NCBI GenBank assembly: GCA_002455955.1
Contig: DKLZ01000047.1
Span: 1-53,508 of the forward strand
Source of the DNA: Dehalococcoidia bacterium UBA6627
GTDB lineage: Bacteria > Chloroflexota > Dehalococcoidia > UBA2979
DNA length: 53,508 bases
Direction: 5' to 3'
Position 1 is the stretch's first letter. Each line of letters opens with the position of its first letter. A program made the translations under genes and the position numbers. The notes beneath the pieces were generated by a model. The model did not search any database. It had not been told where the DNA came from and saw only the letters and a list, made by a program, of their open reading frames with translations. This document shows, in pieces, positions 9,212-17,374 of this stretch.

Positions 9212-10597
9212 ATGGCCGACGACGTACTTGATCGCAAAGCATGGATGGCCCTTGCTGTGTCCGGGCTAGGGATGTTCCTTGTTGGTGTGGATGGATCGAT
9301 CGTTAACGTCGCCTTCCCTAGTTTCAGAGAAGATTTTCCTGGTGTGACAAATGCTCAATTGTCATGGGTGCTCAATTCCTACGTACTTGTATACGCAGCC
9401 CTATTAGTCGTAACTGGCCGCCTAGCCGACCGAATGGGTCGACTCCGCGTAATGTCTCTTGGCCTGATCGTGTTCGTTATAGCGTCTATCGGAGTCGCTA
9501 TTTCTCCAACGGTTGTCTCTTTGGTCTCAATGAGAGGTCTTCAGGGTGTAGGTGCGGCCTTGATTACACCTGCCTCAATGGGACTTGTGATCGCTTCTTG
9601 GCCAACTGGTCGGCGCGCAACTGCAGTCACTCTCTGGGGCGCATGCTTTGCATCGGCTAATGCCTTTGGACCCGCTATAGGAGCTGGAATTATCGAATTA
9701 TCGAACTGGCGATGGGCTTTCTTTATTAACCTGCCCCTTGGTCTTGTCGCATTGATTTTGAGTGGGCGTGTATTCGTGGAAACGATGAAAAACACTTCTA
9801 CTCGACCGGATGTCATTGGTGGAGTGCTACTTTCCATGTCCACAGGACTATTCGTGCTCGCGATCGTCCAAGGGCGTGATTGGGGCTGGGTTTCGCTGGA
9901 AGTTATGATCTCGGTCTTAATCGGGCTTGCTTGTGTTTCGCTATTCATTTATCGCAACAATGGACATCAGGAGCCGATCCTTCCGAGCGGGTTAGTGAAA
10001 GTTACTTCTTTCCGACGTGCGTCGTTTGCGCTCTTCATATTCACGTTTGGCATGTACGCATTGATGCTATCTCTCGTACTTTTTCTTACAGACGTCTGGA
10101 AATATTCAACCGGGTTAGCAGGTCTTTCTACCGCATTCGGTGCCGCATTTGTCACGATTGCATCAATGGTGGCGGGGCCATTAGCCGATCGTTACGGACA
10201 TCGACTCGTCGCAGGACCGGGAACCGTCATATGCGCCTTGGGAATGCTGTGGTGGCTGATGATGCTCAATGAACAACCCAATTACTTCGTTGGATTCTTG
10301 CCGGGTATGGTACTAAGCGCTTGTGGGATGGGGCTTACTTTGGGAGTTTTAGCTGCGGCCGGCGTCTCCGAAGTGAAGCCTCAATATTTCAGCCTCGCGG
10401 GCGGCGTCACGCAGACTGCTCGGCAGTGCGGTGGAGCCTTAGGCTTAGCCATCATGTTCGCGATTATCGGTGAGCCCACTGGCCCATCAACCGCGTATGA
10501 AGCCTATCAATGGGGTTTCTCATTCATCATGATTACATCAATAATCGGAACCTTACTCGTAGTAAGAGTTCGCCCGTCCGTGAATTCTGGTTCGTGA
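9212..10597 (+). CDS. MFS transporter, DHA2 (EmrB/QacA-like) family
   Basis: A 461-residue integral membrane protein with about fourteen hydrophobic segments, the DHA2 arrangement of proton-driven drug exporters. The first helix carries GVDGSIVNVAFPS, a variant of the usual LDxTIVNVALP motif, and the loop after helix 2 has GRLADRMGRLRV. The substrate is unknown. No clear Shine-Dalgarno lies before the ATG; TGTATATAG just upstream resembles an extended -10 box, so a short or leaderless transcript is possible. The gene converges on the carboxyltransferase gene. Confidence 0.88.
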   Translation: MADDVLDRKAWMALAVSGLGMFLVGVDGSIVNVAFPSFREDFPGVTNAQLSWVLNSYVLVYAALLVVTGRLADRMGRLRVMSLGLIVFVIASIGVAISPTVVSLVSMRGLQGVGAALITPASMGLVIASWPTGRRATAVTLWGACFASANAFGPAIGAGIIELSNWRWAFFINLPLGLVALILSGRVFVETMKNTSTRPDVIGGVLLSMSTGLFVLAIVQGRDWGWVSLEVMISVLIGLACVSLFIYRNNGHQEPILPSGLVKVTSFRRASFALFIFTFGMYALMLSLVLFLTDVWKYSTGLAGLSTAFGAAFVTIASMVAGPLADRYGHRLVAGPGTVICALGMLWWLMMLNEQPNYFVGFLPGMVLSACGMGLTLGVLAAAGVSEVKPQYFSLAGGVTQTARQCGGALGLAIMFAIIGEPTGPSTAYEAYQWGFSFIMITSIIGTLLVVRVRPSVNSGS

Positions 10598-10627
10598 GCT
10601 CAACGTAATTCATGTTTCACCGTTTAC

Positions 10628-12211
10628 CTACAAAGCGGCCAGCCAACGTTGTTTTCGACCCAGCATAGGTACGAGCTGCTCATAGGCATGATCAATCCAT
10701 TCGCTCAACATCGCTCGTGTGTCTCGTGGATCGATAATGTCTTCGATTTCGTAGGCTTCTGCGGCAGCAAACGGTGAACGCATCGCAACGAAACGTTCTT
10801 CGACTTGCCGACGTGCCTCATCAGGATCGTCACTTTCCTCAATTTCACGACGGTATGCTGCCTGAACCCCACCTTCGATAGGTAATGACCCCCACTCACC
10901 CGATGGCCATGCGACCCGAAAATTGAATCGTTCGTGATTTTGTTGACCGCCCCCTGCAACTCCATAAACTCGTCGAACTACGACAGACGCCCATGGAATC
11001 GTCGCCGAATATACTGCAGCAAGCCCGCGCAATCCTTGTTTCAATGTCCCTGATGCTTCAGCAGAACGCCCAATCATGAACCCAGGTTGATCCACGAAAT
11101 TCACGATCGGAAGATGAAATGTGTCACATAAATTGACAAATTTCTCCAATTTTTGTGCTGCATCGGCATCCATTGCGCCACCATGGACCAACGGATCGTT
11201 CGACAATATCCCAACCGGTCGACCACTGATACGAGCGAACATCGTGACTTGCGAACCACCGTAATAACGACCAATTTCGAAACTTGATCCACGATCGACT
11301 ATCAACTCGACAAGTTTTCGTGTGTCATACGGTTGATTTCGCTCACGGGGAATGATTGAGAGTAGTTCTTCTTCTCGCCGTCCTGCTGAATCATTTGTGA
11401 CCTGAGTTGGCGGCAATGTGAATACATTACTTGGCAGATATGACAAAAAGGTCCGGATGATTCGAAATGCATCAGCTTCGTCTTCAGCTTCGTTGTCGAC
11501 CAGCCCACTCCCACGCGCATGTACTCGGTAGCCCCCTAATTCTTCCTTATGGATGTTGTCACCCAATGCTCGCGACACGACTGGCGGACCAGCCGCGAAT
11601 ACCTGAGAGTTCTCTTTGATCATCACGGCAAAGTGGGCGCCGGCGATTTCAGCAGCAGGCAACCCGGCGACAGAGCCAAGTGCAGCAGAGACCACTGGGA
11701 CTTGGTTCATCATTTCGATCAACGTAGCCCATGTTTTATTTTGTGGGAGGTACGTTCTGCCACTACTAGCGATCTGGCGGATATCAGCGCCAAAACCATC
11801 AATCAGTCTGATCAGGGGCATCTTCATCCCAAGTGCCATTTCGTCGGCTTGACGTCCTTTGTTGCCTAGAGCGCCCTGAGTTGGAGTACCGGAATTAACA
11901 CCCTTGCCTCCACTCGTCGGTCGAACCGTGTAGTCCGAACCCTTCACTACCACCGAACGACCGTCGAGTTTTGCCAATCCAACCACAAGGGCATCTGAAC
12001 GGAAATCGGTCAGTTGTCCGTCTTCGTAACTACCGATTCCGGCTAATACCCCTCGCTCCCGAAAGCTACCGTCATCGACTAATTCATCAATCCGTTCACG
12101 AACAGTAAGTTTCCCATGTTCATGTTGCTGTCGGACTCGATCGTCGCCACCCATCCGATGAGCCAGATTGCGTCGCCGTTCTATTTCGTCGATTTCAGGT
12201 TGCCAGGTCAT
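10628..12211 (-). CDS. acyl-CoA carboxylase, carboxyltransferase (beta) subunit
   Basis: A 527-residue biotin-dependent carboxyltransferase of the propionyl-/methylcrotonyl-CoA carboxylase beta family, which transfers CO2 from carboxybiotin to an acyl-CoA. N- and C-terminal crotonase-like halves are present: KGSDYTVRPTSGGKG and PLIRLIDGFGADI in the first, FVDQPGFMIG and VVRRVYGVAGGG in the second. The internal ATG at 12211 has GAAGGA six bases upstream. No separate biotin carboxylase or biotin carrier gene is adjacent, so partners must be elsewhere unless it works with the multidomain enzyme at 18587. Confidence 0.9.
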   Translation of the reverse strand: MTWQPEIDEIERRRNLAHRMGGDDRVRQQHEHGKLTVRERIDELVDDGSFRERGVLAGIGSYEDGQLTDFRSDALVVGLAKLDGRSVVVKGSDYTVRPTSGGKGVNSGTPTQGALGNKGRQADEMALGMKMPLIRLIDGFGADIRQIASSGRTYLPQNKTWATLIEMMNQVPVVSAALGSVAGLPAAEIAGAHFAVMIKENSQVFAAGPPVVSRALGDNIHKEELGGYRVHARGSGLVDNEAEDEADAFRIIRTFLSYLPSNVFTLPPTQVTNDSAGRREEELLSIIPRERNQPYDTRKLVELIVDRGSSFEIGRYYGGSQVTMFARISGRPVGILSNDPLVHGGAMDADAAQKLEKFVNLCDTFHLPIVNFVDQPGFMIGRSAEASGTLKQGLRGLAAVYSATIPWASVVVRRVYGVAGGGQQNHERFNFRVAWPSGEWGSLPIEGGVQAAYRREIEESDDPDEARRQVEERFVAMRSPFAAAEAYEIEDIIDPRDTRAMLSEWIDHAYEQLVPMLGRKQRWLAAL

Positions 12212-12316
12212 ATCAGATCCTTCGCCATGTTCGCGTGGTCGATTCCACAATTCCAACTCGGATTTCGCGACAAAAATAATTTGCCGTTAATGAGCGTCAG
12301 ATAGAGAGGCCAGGAG

Positions 12317-13558
12317 TCACTCTGCATATGAGGTCAAGGCATCCAATGCTGGTTTGACCTCGCTCATAAACACTTCCAGATTACGAATGACGCTTTCCTT
12401 AGGTTGTTGCGCATAATGCACGATCAATGAGATGTACTCTGCCGGAAGAAGCTCCCACTGACGTACAAGCTTCTCTCTGACATCTTCGACCGAACCCCAT
12501 GCGTGAGTTTCGAGCCCTTCGAGTTGCTGCGCAAATTCTTCTAAAGATGCATCCACTGCCAACATTTTGGCTGGATTAGCCCCAGGGCGCGCCAATGCCA
12601 GTTGGTGATAAAAATTCCGTTGGATTTCAGCGTCGTATTTCCGCAGTGCCACACGAGCATGCTCACGAGTTTCACCGATCTGCAGCCATCGCGCCGTTGC
12701 CTGATTCTGCCCTAAGGCGAAATTGTGCCCCGCCTCATTCGCGGCTTGCTGATAAACGGAGCCATGTTCTTCTGCTTGTTCCACTCCTGAGAAGTAGATT
12801 GGGATAAATCCATTGCGAGCGGCAAATTCGATTGATTGCGCGCTTCCGGTTGTTGCAACAAAGATCGGAGGATGAGGTTTCGTATAAGGGGCCGGCACTA
12901 CCGAGACACGGCGGACTTTTCCATGCTCATCGAGCTCGTTAGGCGCGCCTAGACGTTTAGTTGTATCACTCATCCACCAATCGATACCGTCATCGTATGG
13001 GTAGGGGATCTGCCATGCTTTCGACTTACGTTCGATGGTCTCTTGAGTCCAAGACTCAATCACCATTTCGACATGCTCTTGAAACATCTCTCGGTTCGCG
13101 AGATCTGCCGAACCTCCATCCGATTGAGTCGCCACTGTTCCGAAATGCTGACCAATCACATTTGTCCAGCGATCCTGATAGCCACGAGCGAATCCAACGA
13201 AACACCGACCTTTCGAAAGATGATCAATGACAGCGACTTCTTCAGCTACGCGGATCGGGTTTTGCGTAGTCATTACGTAACCGAGTTGCCCGACACGTAT
13301 CTTTTTTGTGATTGCCGCCCAATAAGCGTCCATGATTCCCGGTGCCGGGCCTAATTCATAACCTTCTGAATGAAAATGATGCTCGATAGGTGCGACACCC
13401 CAGACGCCCAGATCGTCAGCTGCCATAACGATATCGTGAAGCCCATCGATAGCCTCTTGATAACGCTCAACATTCCTCCCGATCGGCCGAAGCATCTTCC
13501 GCTCATTTTCATCTTCTGCACGGATCATGGGGTAAACCTGCAAAATTACCTTTACCAT
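12317..13558 (-). CDS. luciferase-like flavin-dependent monooxygenase (LLM family)
   Basis: A 413-residue TIM-barrel flavin enzyme of the bacterial luciferase family, which oxidises substrates with O2 and reduced FMN or F420. Typical signatures are APIEHHFHSEGYE, the VAVIDHLSKGRCFVGFARGY strand-loop and PPIFVATTGSAQSIEFAARNG. The ATG at 13558 follows AAGGAG at six bases, so the longer frame was trimmed. It is longer than most LLM proteins because of a middle insertion. Its promoter region is shared with the divergent selenoprotein operon. Substrate unknown. Confidence 0.85.
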   Translation of the reverse strand: MVKVILQVYPMIRAEDENERKMLRPIGRNVERYQEAIDGLHDIVMAADDLGVWGVAPIEHHFHSEGYELGPAPGIMDAYWAAITKKIRVGQLGYVMTTQNPIRVAEEVAVIDHLSKGRCFVGFARGYQDRWTNVIGQHFGTVATQSDGGSADLANREMFQEHVEMVIESWTQETIERKSKAWQIPYPYDDGIDWWMSDTTKRLGAPNELDEHGKVRRVSVVPAPYTKPHPPIFVATTGSAQSIEFAARNGFIPIYFSGVEQAEEHGSVYQQAANEAGHNFALGQNQATARWLQIGETREHARVALRKYDAEIQRNFYHQLALARPGANPAKMLAVDASLEEFAQQLEGLETHAWGSVEDVREKLVRQWELLPAEYISLIVHYAQQPKESVIRNLEVFMSEVKPALDALTSYAE

Positions 13559-13766
13559 CCCCAACTCCTTAATCTGCAATCACTCCGTGAGATTTCGGAA
13601 CGTAAAGTAACTCCTCCTGTGGATTTACTCTTCATGAATCCGAAAGTCCACTCGAAAATTTCGATCGTTTGGTAACGTGCAAGAATCGCAACGGCTTTTG
13701 AACTGTAATGAGCAAATTACAGTTATCATCCCTGACAAGTTGACCTCTGCAGGCGGAGCACGATTT

Positions 13767-14804
13767 ATGACTACAACACGAGAGGCACGTAACCAACCAT
13801 TGGAGTTGGATGACGAAATGTCTGCAATCGCGTATTGCTATCAACAAGGTTGGACTGATGGTTTACCAGTCGTTCCACCCACGACCGCTCTAGTCGACGA
13901 AATGCTTGAAGCAAGTGGTGAGGACCCTGAATCGATTCTTGCTACGCATACGACAACAGGAAGACACTGCTCCGCTCATTCGGCCGCTGTAAATTCTGTG
14001 ATGGCTGGGTGCCTACCTGAATACTTTCCGATTGTCGCAGCAGCGCTCCGCGCTATGAGTCACAGGGAATACAACTATCACGGTTCGACAGCCAGTACAG
14101 GTGGAGCCGCTCCGTTGGTTATCGTTAGTGGGCCAATCGTTGATGCGATTGGCATGAACTCAGGTGTGAATACTTTCGGTTCCGGAAACCGACCAAATGC
14201 GACGATCGGCCGTGCAATTCGTCTCGTTCATCTGAACGTGTTCAAAATGGTTCCCGGTGTAACCGATCGATCAACGCAAGGCAATCCCGGCAAGTACAGC
14301 CTCTGCATAGCCGAAAACAGCCAGGCCAATCCATGGGCGTCGTTAGTAGAGGAATCCGGATTCCCGAGTGGTAGCTCTTGCGTGACTGTCTATGCAGCCA
14401 GTGCATTCCATAATATTGAAAACCATTACTCCTCAGAGGGAGATGGTGTACTAATGACAATTGCTGATTCGATGGCGAGTCTTGGTTCGTTAACTCACGG
14501 ACAGTCTGTCGTCGTACTTTCTCCTGAGCATGCCAGTATTGTGGCGCAAAACGGCCGCACGAAGCTACAAGTTCAAGAATTCCTCTTTGCTCATGCACAA
14601 CGCCCTATTGAAGAACTGCGTAAAGTCGGCAAAGGTGGTAAAGCAAAGGAAGAACAATTCCATCGTGGATTAAGCCCAGACGATATTCTGGTAACGGTTG
14701 CAGGTGGGGAAGCAGGTGGGCATTCAGCCTTCTTGCCATCATGGAGTCGAATGCGCGGCTCAGTCATGCAGACTGAAATAATCAAGCCGATTTCAAAAGA
14801 TTGA
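13767..14804 (+). CDS. conserved protein of unknown function, first gene of the selenoprotein operon
   Basis: A 345-residue soluble protein. I recognise the pattern (QQGWTDGLPVVPPT near the N-terminus, then VNSVMAGCLPEYFPIV, SGPIVDAIGMNSG, NATIGRAIRLV, GNPGKYSLCIAEN) as a recurring uncharacterised family but know no function for it. There is no signal peptide or membrane segment. The ATG at 13767 has GGAG nine bases upstream and places the family motif near the start; a GTG 90 bases earlier would add an unlike extension. The stop is 13 nt before the UGSC gene, so the two are almost certainly co-transcribed and may form one enzyme. Confidence 0.82.
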   Translation: MTTTREARNQPLELDDEMSAIAYCYQQGWTDGLPVVPPTTALVDEMLEASGEDPESILATHTTTGRHCSAHSAAVNSVMAGCLPEYFPIVAAALRAMSHREYNYHGSTASTGGAAPLVIVSGPIVDAIGMNSGVNTFGSGNRPNATIGRAIRLVHLNVFKMVPGVTDRSTQGNPGKYSLCIAENSQANPWASLVEESGFPSGSSCVTVYAASAFHNIENHYSSEGDGVLMTIADSMASLGSLTHGQSVVVLSPEHASIVAQNGRTKLQVQEFLFAHAQRPIEELRKVGKGGKAKEEQFHRGLSPDDILVTVAGGEAGGHSAFLPSWSRMRGSVMQTEIIKPISKD

Positions 14805-14817
14805 CCCGGAGGCGAAG

Positions 14818-15363
14818 ATGGCATTGCAGTTATATGACCCAACAATCGACGACATGAAGGCCCGTGATACCTCGGAAGCTCAACGGCTACCGAGCTTGGA
14901 GAACTGCACGATTGGCCTACTAACAAACGGTAAGGTGAATGCCGACATATTGTTACGAGAAGTAGGGTCTCTCTTCGAGCAACGCAATAATTGTCGTGTT
15001 CTTCTCGAAGAGAATAAGGGCAATGCGTCGCGACCTGCACCAGCAGAACTCCTCCAACAAATTGCTGCCGACGTTGACTTTATGGTGACGGCAGTCGGTG
15101 ACTGAGGAAGTTGCTCAACGTGCAGTGTGCACGATGGCATTTCATTCGAGCAGCTCGGTAAGCCCGCGCTGGTAATCTGTACACATCCTTTTACACCGAC
15201 CAGCCAAGCGACTGCGTCAACTCTCGGTATTCCTGACTATACGGTTGCCTTCGTCGATCATCCGATTGGAAGTTGCAGCCTAGATGGGTTACGCGAGCGA
15301 GCAGAGGATGTTTACCAGCAAGCATCGGCAATTTTACTCGGCAACTCAGCTACCCCCGAATAA
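14818..15363 (+). CDS. UGSC-family selenoprotein with in-frame UGA (Sec96)
   Basis: The frame runs from ATG 14818, six bases after GGAGG, to TAA at 15361-15363 and is interrupted only by TGA at 15103-15105. Read through, the protein has 181 residues and the junction reads TAVGD-U-GSC-STCSVHDG, the U-G-S-C motif that names the UGSC (seleno)protein family. Sequence before and after the UGA is protein-like, and a hairpin with a G-first apical loop lies 19 nt downstream. Sec96 and Cys99 would form a selenenylsulfide redox pair; C102 is also close. The thioredoxin reductase-like gene 11 nt downstream suggests an electron donor. A standard gene caller would report a 95-residue fragment and a separate 78-residue ORF. 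Substrate and exact reaction are unknown. Confidence 0.88.
15113..15138 (+). promoter_or_regulatory. bacterial SECIS-like hairpin
   Basis: The core stem is CGTGCA (15119-15124) pairing with TGCACG (15128-15133) around the loop GTG. A17-T35, C16-G36, C14-G37 and G13-C38 (add 15100) can extend it past one mismatch and one bulge. The apical loop begins with G, 19 nt after the UGA, within the range described for bacterial SECIS elements that recruit SelB. Confidence 0.75.
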
Positions 15364-15374
15364 CGGATCGGATA

Positions 15375-16304
15375 GTGACTGAAACTCCCGAATTCGAGCT
15401 CGCCATTATCGGTGGTGGCTTTACCGGATTAACGGCTGGACTGATAGCTGCTCGTGCAGGTCTCAATGTAAAATTGTTCGACAGGATGGGTCCTGGTGGA
15501 CAGTTGATCAACATCGATCGTGTCGATAATTATCCTGGGCTTCCCACTGGTATCGCTGGTTATGAGCTCGGACCTGCAGCGTTGGAACAAGCCCTCGATG
15601 CCGGAGTAAAAATCGACTATGGGGAAATCGACGGCCTTACATTCGACGGTGAACACTGGCAGCTCATCACCAACACAGGTGTAGTCACTGCCTACGCTGT
15701 CATCGTCGCAACTGGATCCGAACTCGCGAAACTCGGACTTGATGGTGAAGAAGAACTTCACGGATCCGGGATCTCCTATTGCGCAACATGCGATGCAGAA
15801 TTTTTCCGTGATCAAGACATCATGGTCGTAGGCGGTGGTGATTCTGGCCTCGATGAAGTGCTCGTTTTGGCACCTGTTGTGCGGTCAATCACACTTGTAA
15901 CACGTGGTGAGCTTGATGGCGCCGCAACCACGGTCAACGCGGTGAGAGCACTAGAAAACGTAACAATCCACTGCAACACAACTCTGACCGAACTGCACGG
16001 AACTGCACAATTGGAAGGTGTTTCCGTTATTCATCGTGAAAATGGCGAAACTGCACATCTCAAGGTGAGCGGCCTTTTCATTTACGTTGGCCTAAACGCC
16101 AATACTTCGCTGTTAGAAGGTCTTATACCTCTTGATACAGCTGGTCATGCTCAAGTAGATATCATGATGGCTACGGAACAACCTGGTCTTTTCGTTGCTG
16201 GTGACCTGCGAGCTGGATCGGTACGGCTTCTCGCCAGCTGTGCAGGCGATGGTGCAACAGCAGCCGTAGCAGCTGAAAGATATATCCGGTCAACTCTAGG
16301 CTAA
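15375..16304 (+). CDS. thioredoxin reductase-like NAD(P)/FAD flavoprotein
   Basis: A 309-residue low-molecular-weight thioredoxin reductase homologue. FAD binding is shown by AIIGGGFTGLTAG near the N-terminus, the redox disulfide by C136-A-T-C139 (the usual place in bacterial TrxB), NAD(P)H binding by VVGGGDSGLDE, and the C-terminal FAD motif by GLFVAGDLR. GTG at 15375 is chosen because the FAD motif starts just after it; the Shine-Dalgarno is weak. It lies 11 nt behind the selenoprotein gene, so it probably reduces that protein directly or through a thioredoxin. The NADPH-binding segment reads VTRGELDGA, without the usual HRRxxxR motif, so NADH or another donor is possible. Confidence 0.88.
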   Translation: MTETPEFELAIIGGGFTGLTAGLIAARAGLNVKLFDRMGPGGQLINIDRVDNYPGLPTGIAGYELGPAALEQALDAGVKIDYGEIDGLTFDGEHWQLITNTGVVTAYAVIVATGSELAKLGLDGEEELHGSGISYCATCDAEFFRDQDIMVVGGGDSGLDEVLVLAPVVRSITLVTRGELDGAATTVNAVRALENVTIHCNTTLTELHGTAQLEGVSVIHRENGETAHLKVSGLFIYVGLNANTSLLEGLIPLDTAGHAQVDIMMATEQPGLFVAGDLRAGSVRLLASCAGDGATAAVAAERYIRSTLG

Positions 16305-16318
16305 GTATCTTTCCACTC

Positions 16319-17347
16319 TTATAGAGAAAACTCGGGAAAAAGGTATTCCTTAACTCGCTGCAGCAATTGAACAGCACGTTTATGATCTATGCCCGGTGGC
16401 ATACGAATAATGGTGCCATCGAGTGGAACCTCTTTCAGTCGTTGTTTAAAGAGATCAACAATCCGCTCTGGACCACCTACAAATATCTCCGAACCGTCAC
16501 GCATTTCTTCTGGGGTAGATGCCGGCTGAGCATATGGTTTCCGGCCGTCTGCTATTGCTGCTTCAGAAGCCCATTGGGCGTAATGCAAGTACGAATGGTA
16601 GAGATGTTCACGTGATTCCTCCCAGGCGCTCGCATCATCTTCTCCTAGCCAAAAGTCACGACTGTCGTACACAGGGATCGATTTAGGGTCACGATTGTTT
16701 CGCAACATCGCCGCTCTAAATGCTTCGTAGACATTTGATCCGCCGACCATATGGAATCCGTCAGCCAACCGGGCAACTCGCTCCAACGCTGTGTCACGCG
16801 TTGCTCCAATCCAGATTGGGGGGCCGCCATCTTGGAATGGTTTCGGTTCCACCCGTACCCCCTGAAGTTGGTATCGCTTACCGGTGAAGTCGAACTCGTG
16901 TTCATTCCAACCTCGACGGATAATTTCGATACCTTCCTCAATGAGTGAGGGTCGATAGCGACGATTGACCCCAAACGCTGGATATTCCTGCGGTCGATAT
17001 CCAACTGCGATTCCGAGAACGAAACGGCCTTCTGACATTATGTCTATAACTGCTGCGTCTTCAGCGATCCGTACTGGATGATGAAGCGGCAGCAGCATCA
17101 ATCTTGTGCCTATTGTGATTTTTGAGGTTCGATCAGCTGCTGCTGCTGCGACCGGAAGCACCGACGGACAATAGCCATCATCAGCACCATGATGTTCCGA
17201 TATCCAGACGCTATCGAACCCTAACTCTTCAGCGATGACGATCTGCTCCAGAGTTTCTTGATATACCTGAGGCCATGGCTTCTGCCATTGAGAAGGATTA
17301 CGTAGCGAAAAAAGGACGCCAAATTTTAGAGTCATCTTTGTACTCAT
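16319..17347 (-). CDS. luciferase-like flavin-dependent monooxygenase (LLM family)
   Basis: A 342-residue LLM-family protein. ELGFDSVWISEHHGADDGY, LMLLPLHHPVRIAEDAAVIDIMSEGR and the GVRVEPKPFQDGGPPIWIGATRD segment are characteristic of this TIM-barrel family, which uses reduced flavin to oxygenate organic substrates. It differs clearly from the LLM gene at 12317 and belongs to another subfamily. ATG codons at 17347 and 17335 are both possible, with no strong ribosome binding site for either. It lies 27 nt downstream of the nitronate monooxygenase gene, so the two flavin enzymes likely form an operon. Confidence 0.86.
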   Translation of the reverse strand: MSTKMTLKFGVLFSLRNPSQWQKPWPQVYQETLEQIVIAEELGFDSVWISEHHGADDGYCPSVLPVAAAAADRTSKITIGTRLMLLPLHHPVRIAEDAAVIDIMSEGRFVLGIAVGYRPQEYPAFGVNRRYRPSLIEEGIEIIRRGWNEHEFDFTGKRYQLQGVRVEPKPFQDGGPPIWIGATRDTALERVARLADGFHMVGGSNVYEAFRAAMLRNNRDPKSIPVYDSRDFWLGEDDASAWEESREHLYHSYLHYAQWASEAAIADGRKPYAQPASTPEEMRDGSEIFVGGPERIVDLFKQRLKEVPLDGTIIRMPPGIDHKRAVQLLQRVKEYLFPEFSL

Positions 17348-17374
17348 TTCTAAATGAGCCTGAAGTCATCGCAA

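Noticed and set aside
10628..12211. Carboxyltransferase as part of a local acyl-CoA carboxylase operon
   Set aside because: No biotin carboxylase or biotin carrier gene is adjacent; the fused enzyme is 6 kb away with several unrelated genes between.
14818..15105. Nonsense-mutated pseudogene
   Set aside because: The UGA falls exactly at the U of the U-G-S-C motif and is followed by a SECIS-like hairpin; the downstream frame is intact.
15127..15363. Separate 78-residue ORF starting after the UGA
   Set aside because: It is in frame with the upstream 95-residue ORF, has no ribosome binding site, and its sequence continues the UGSC family protein.
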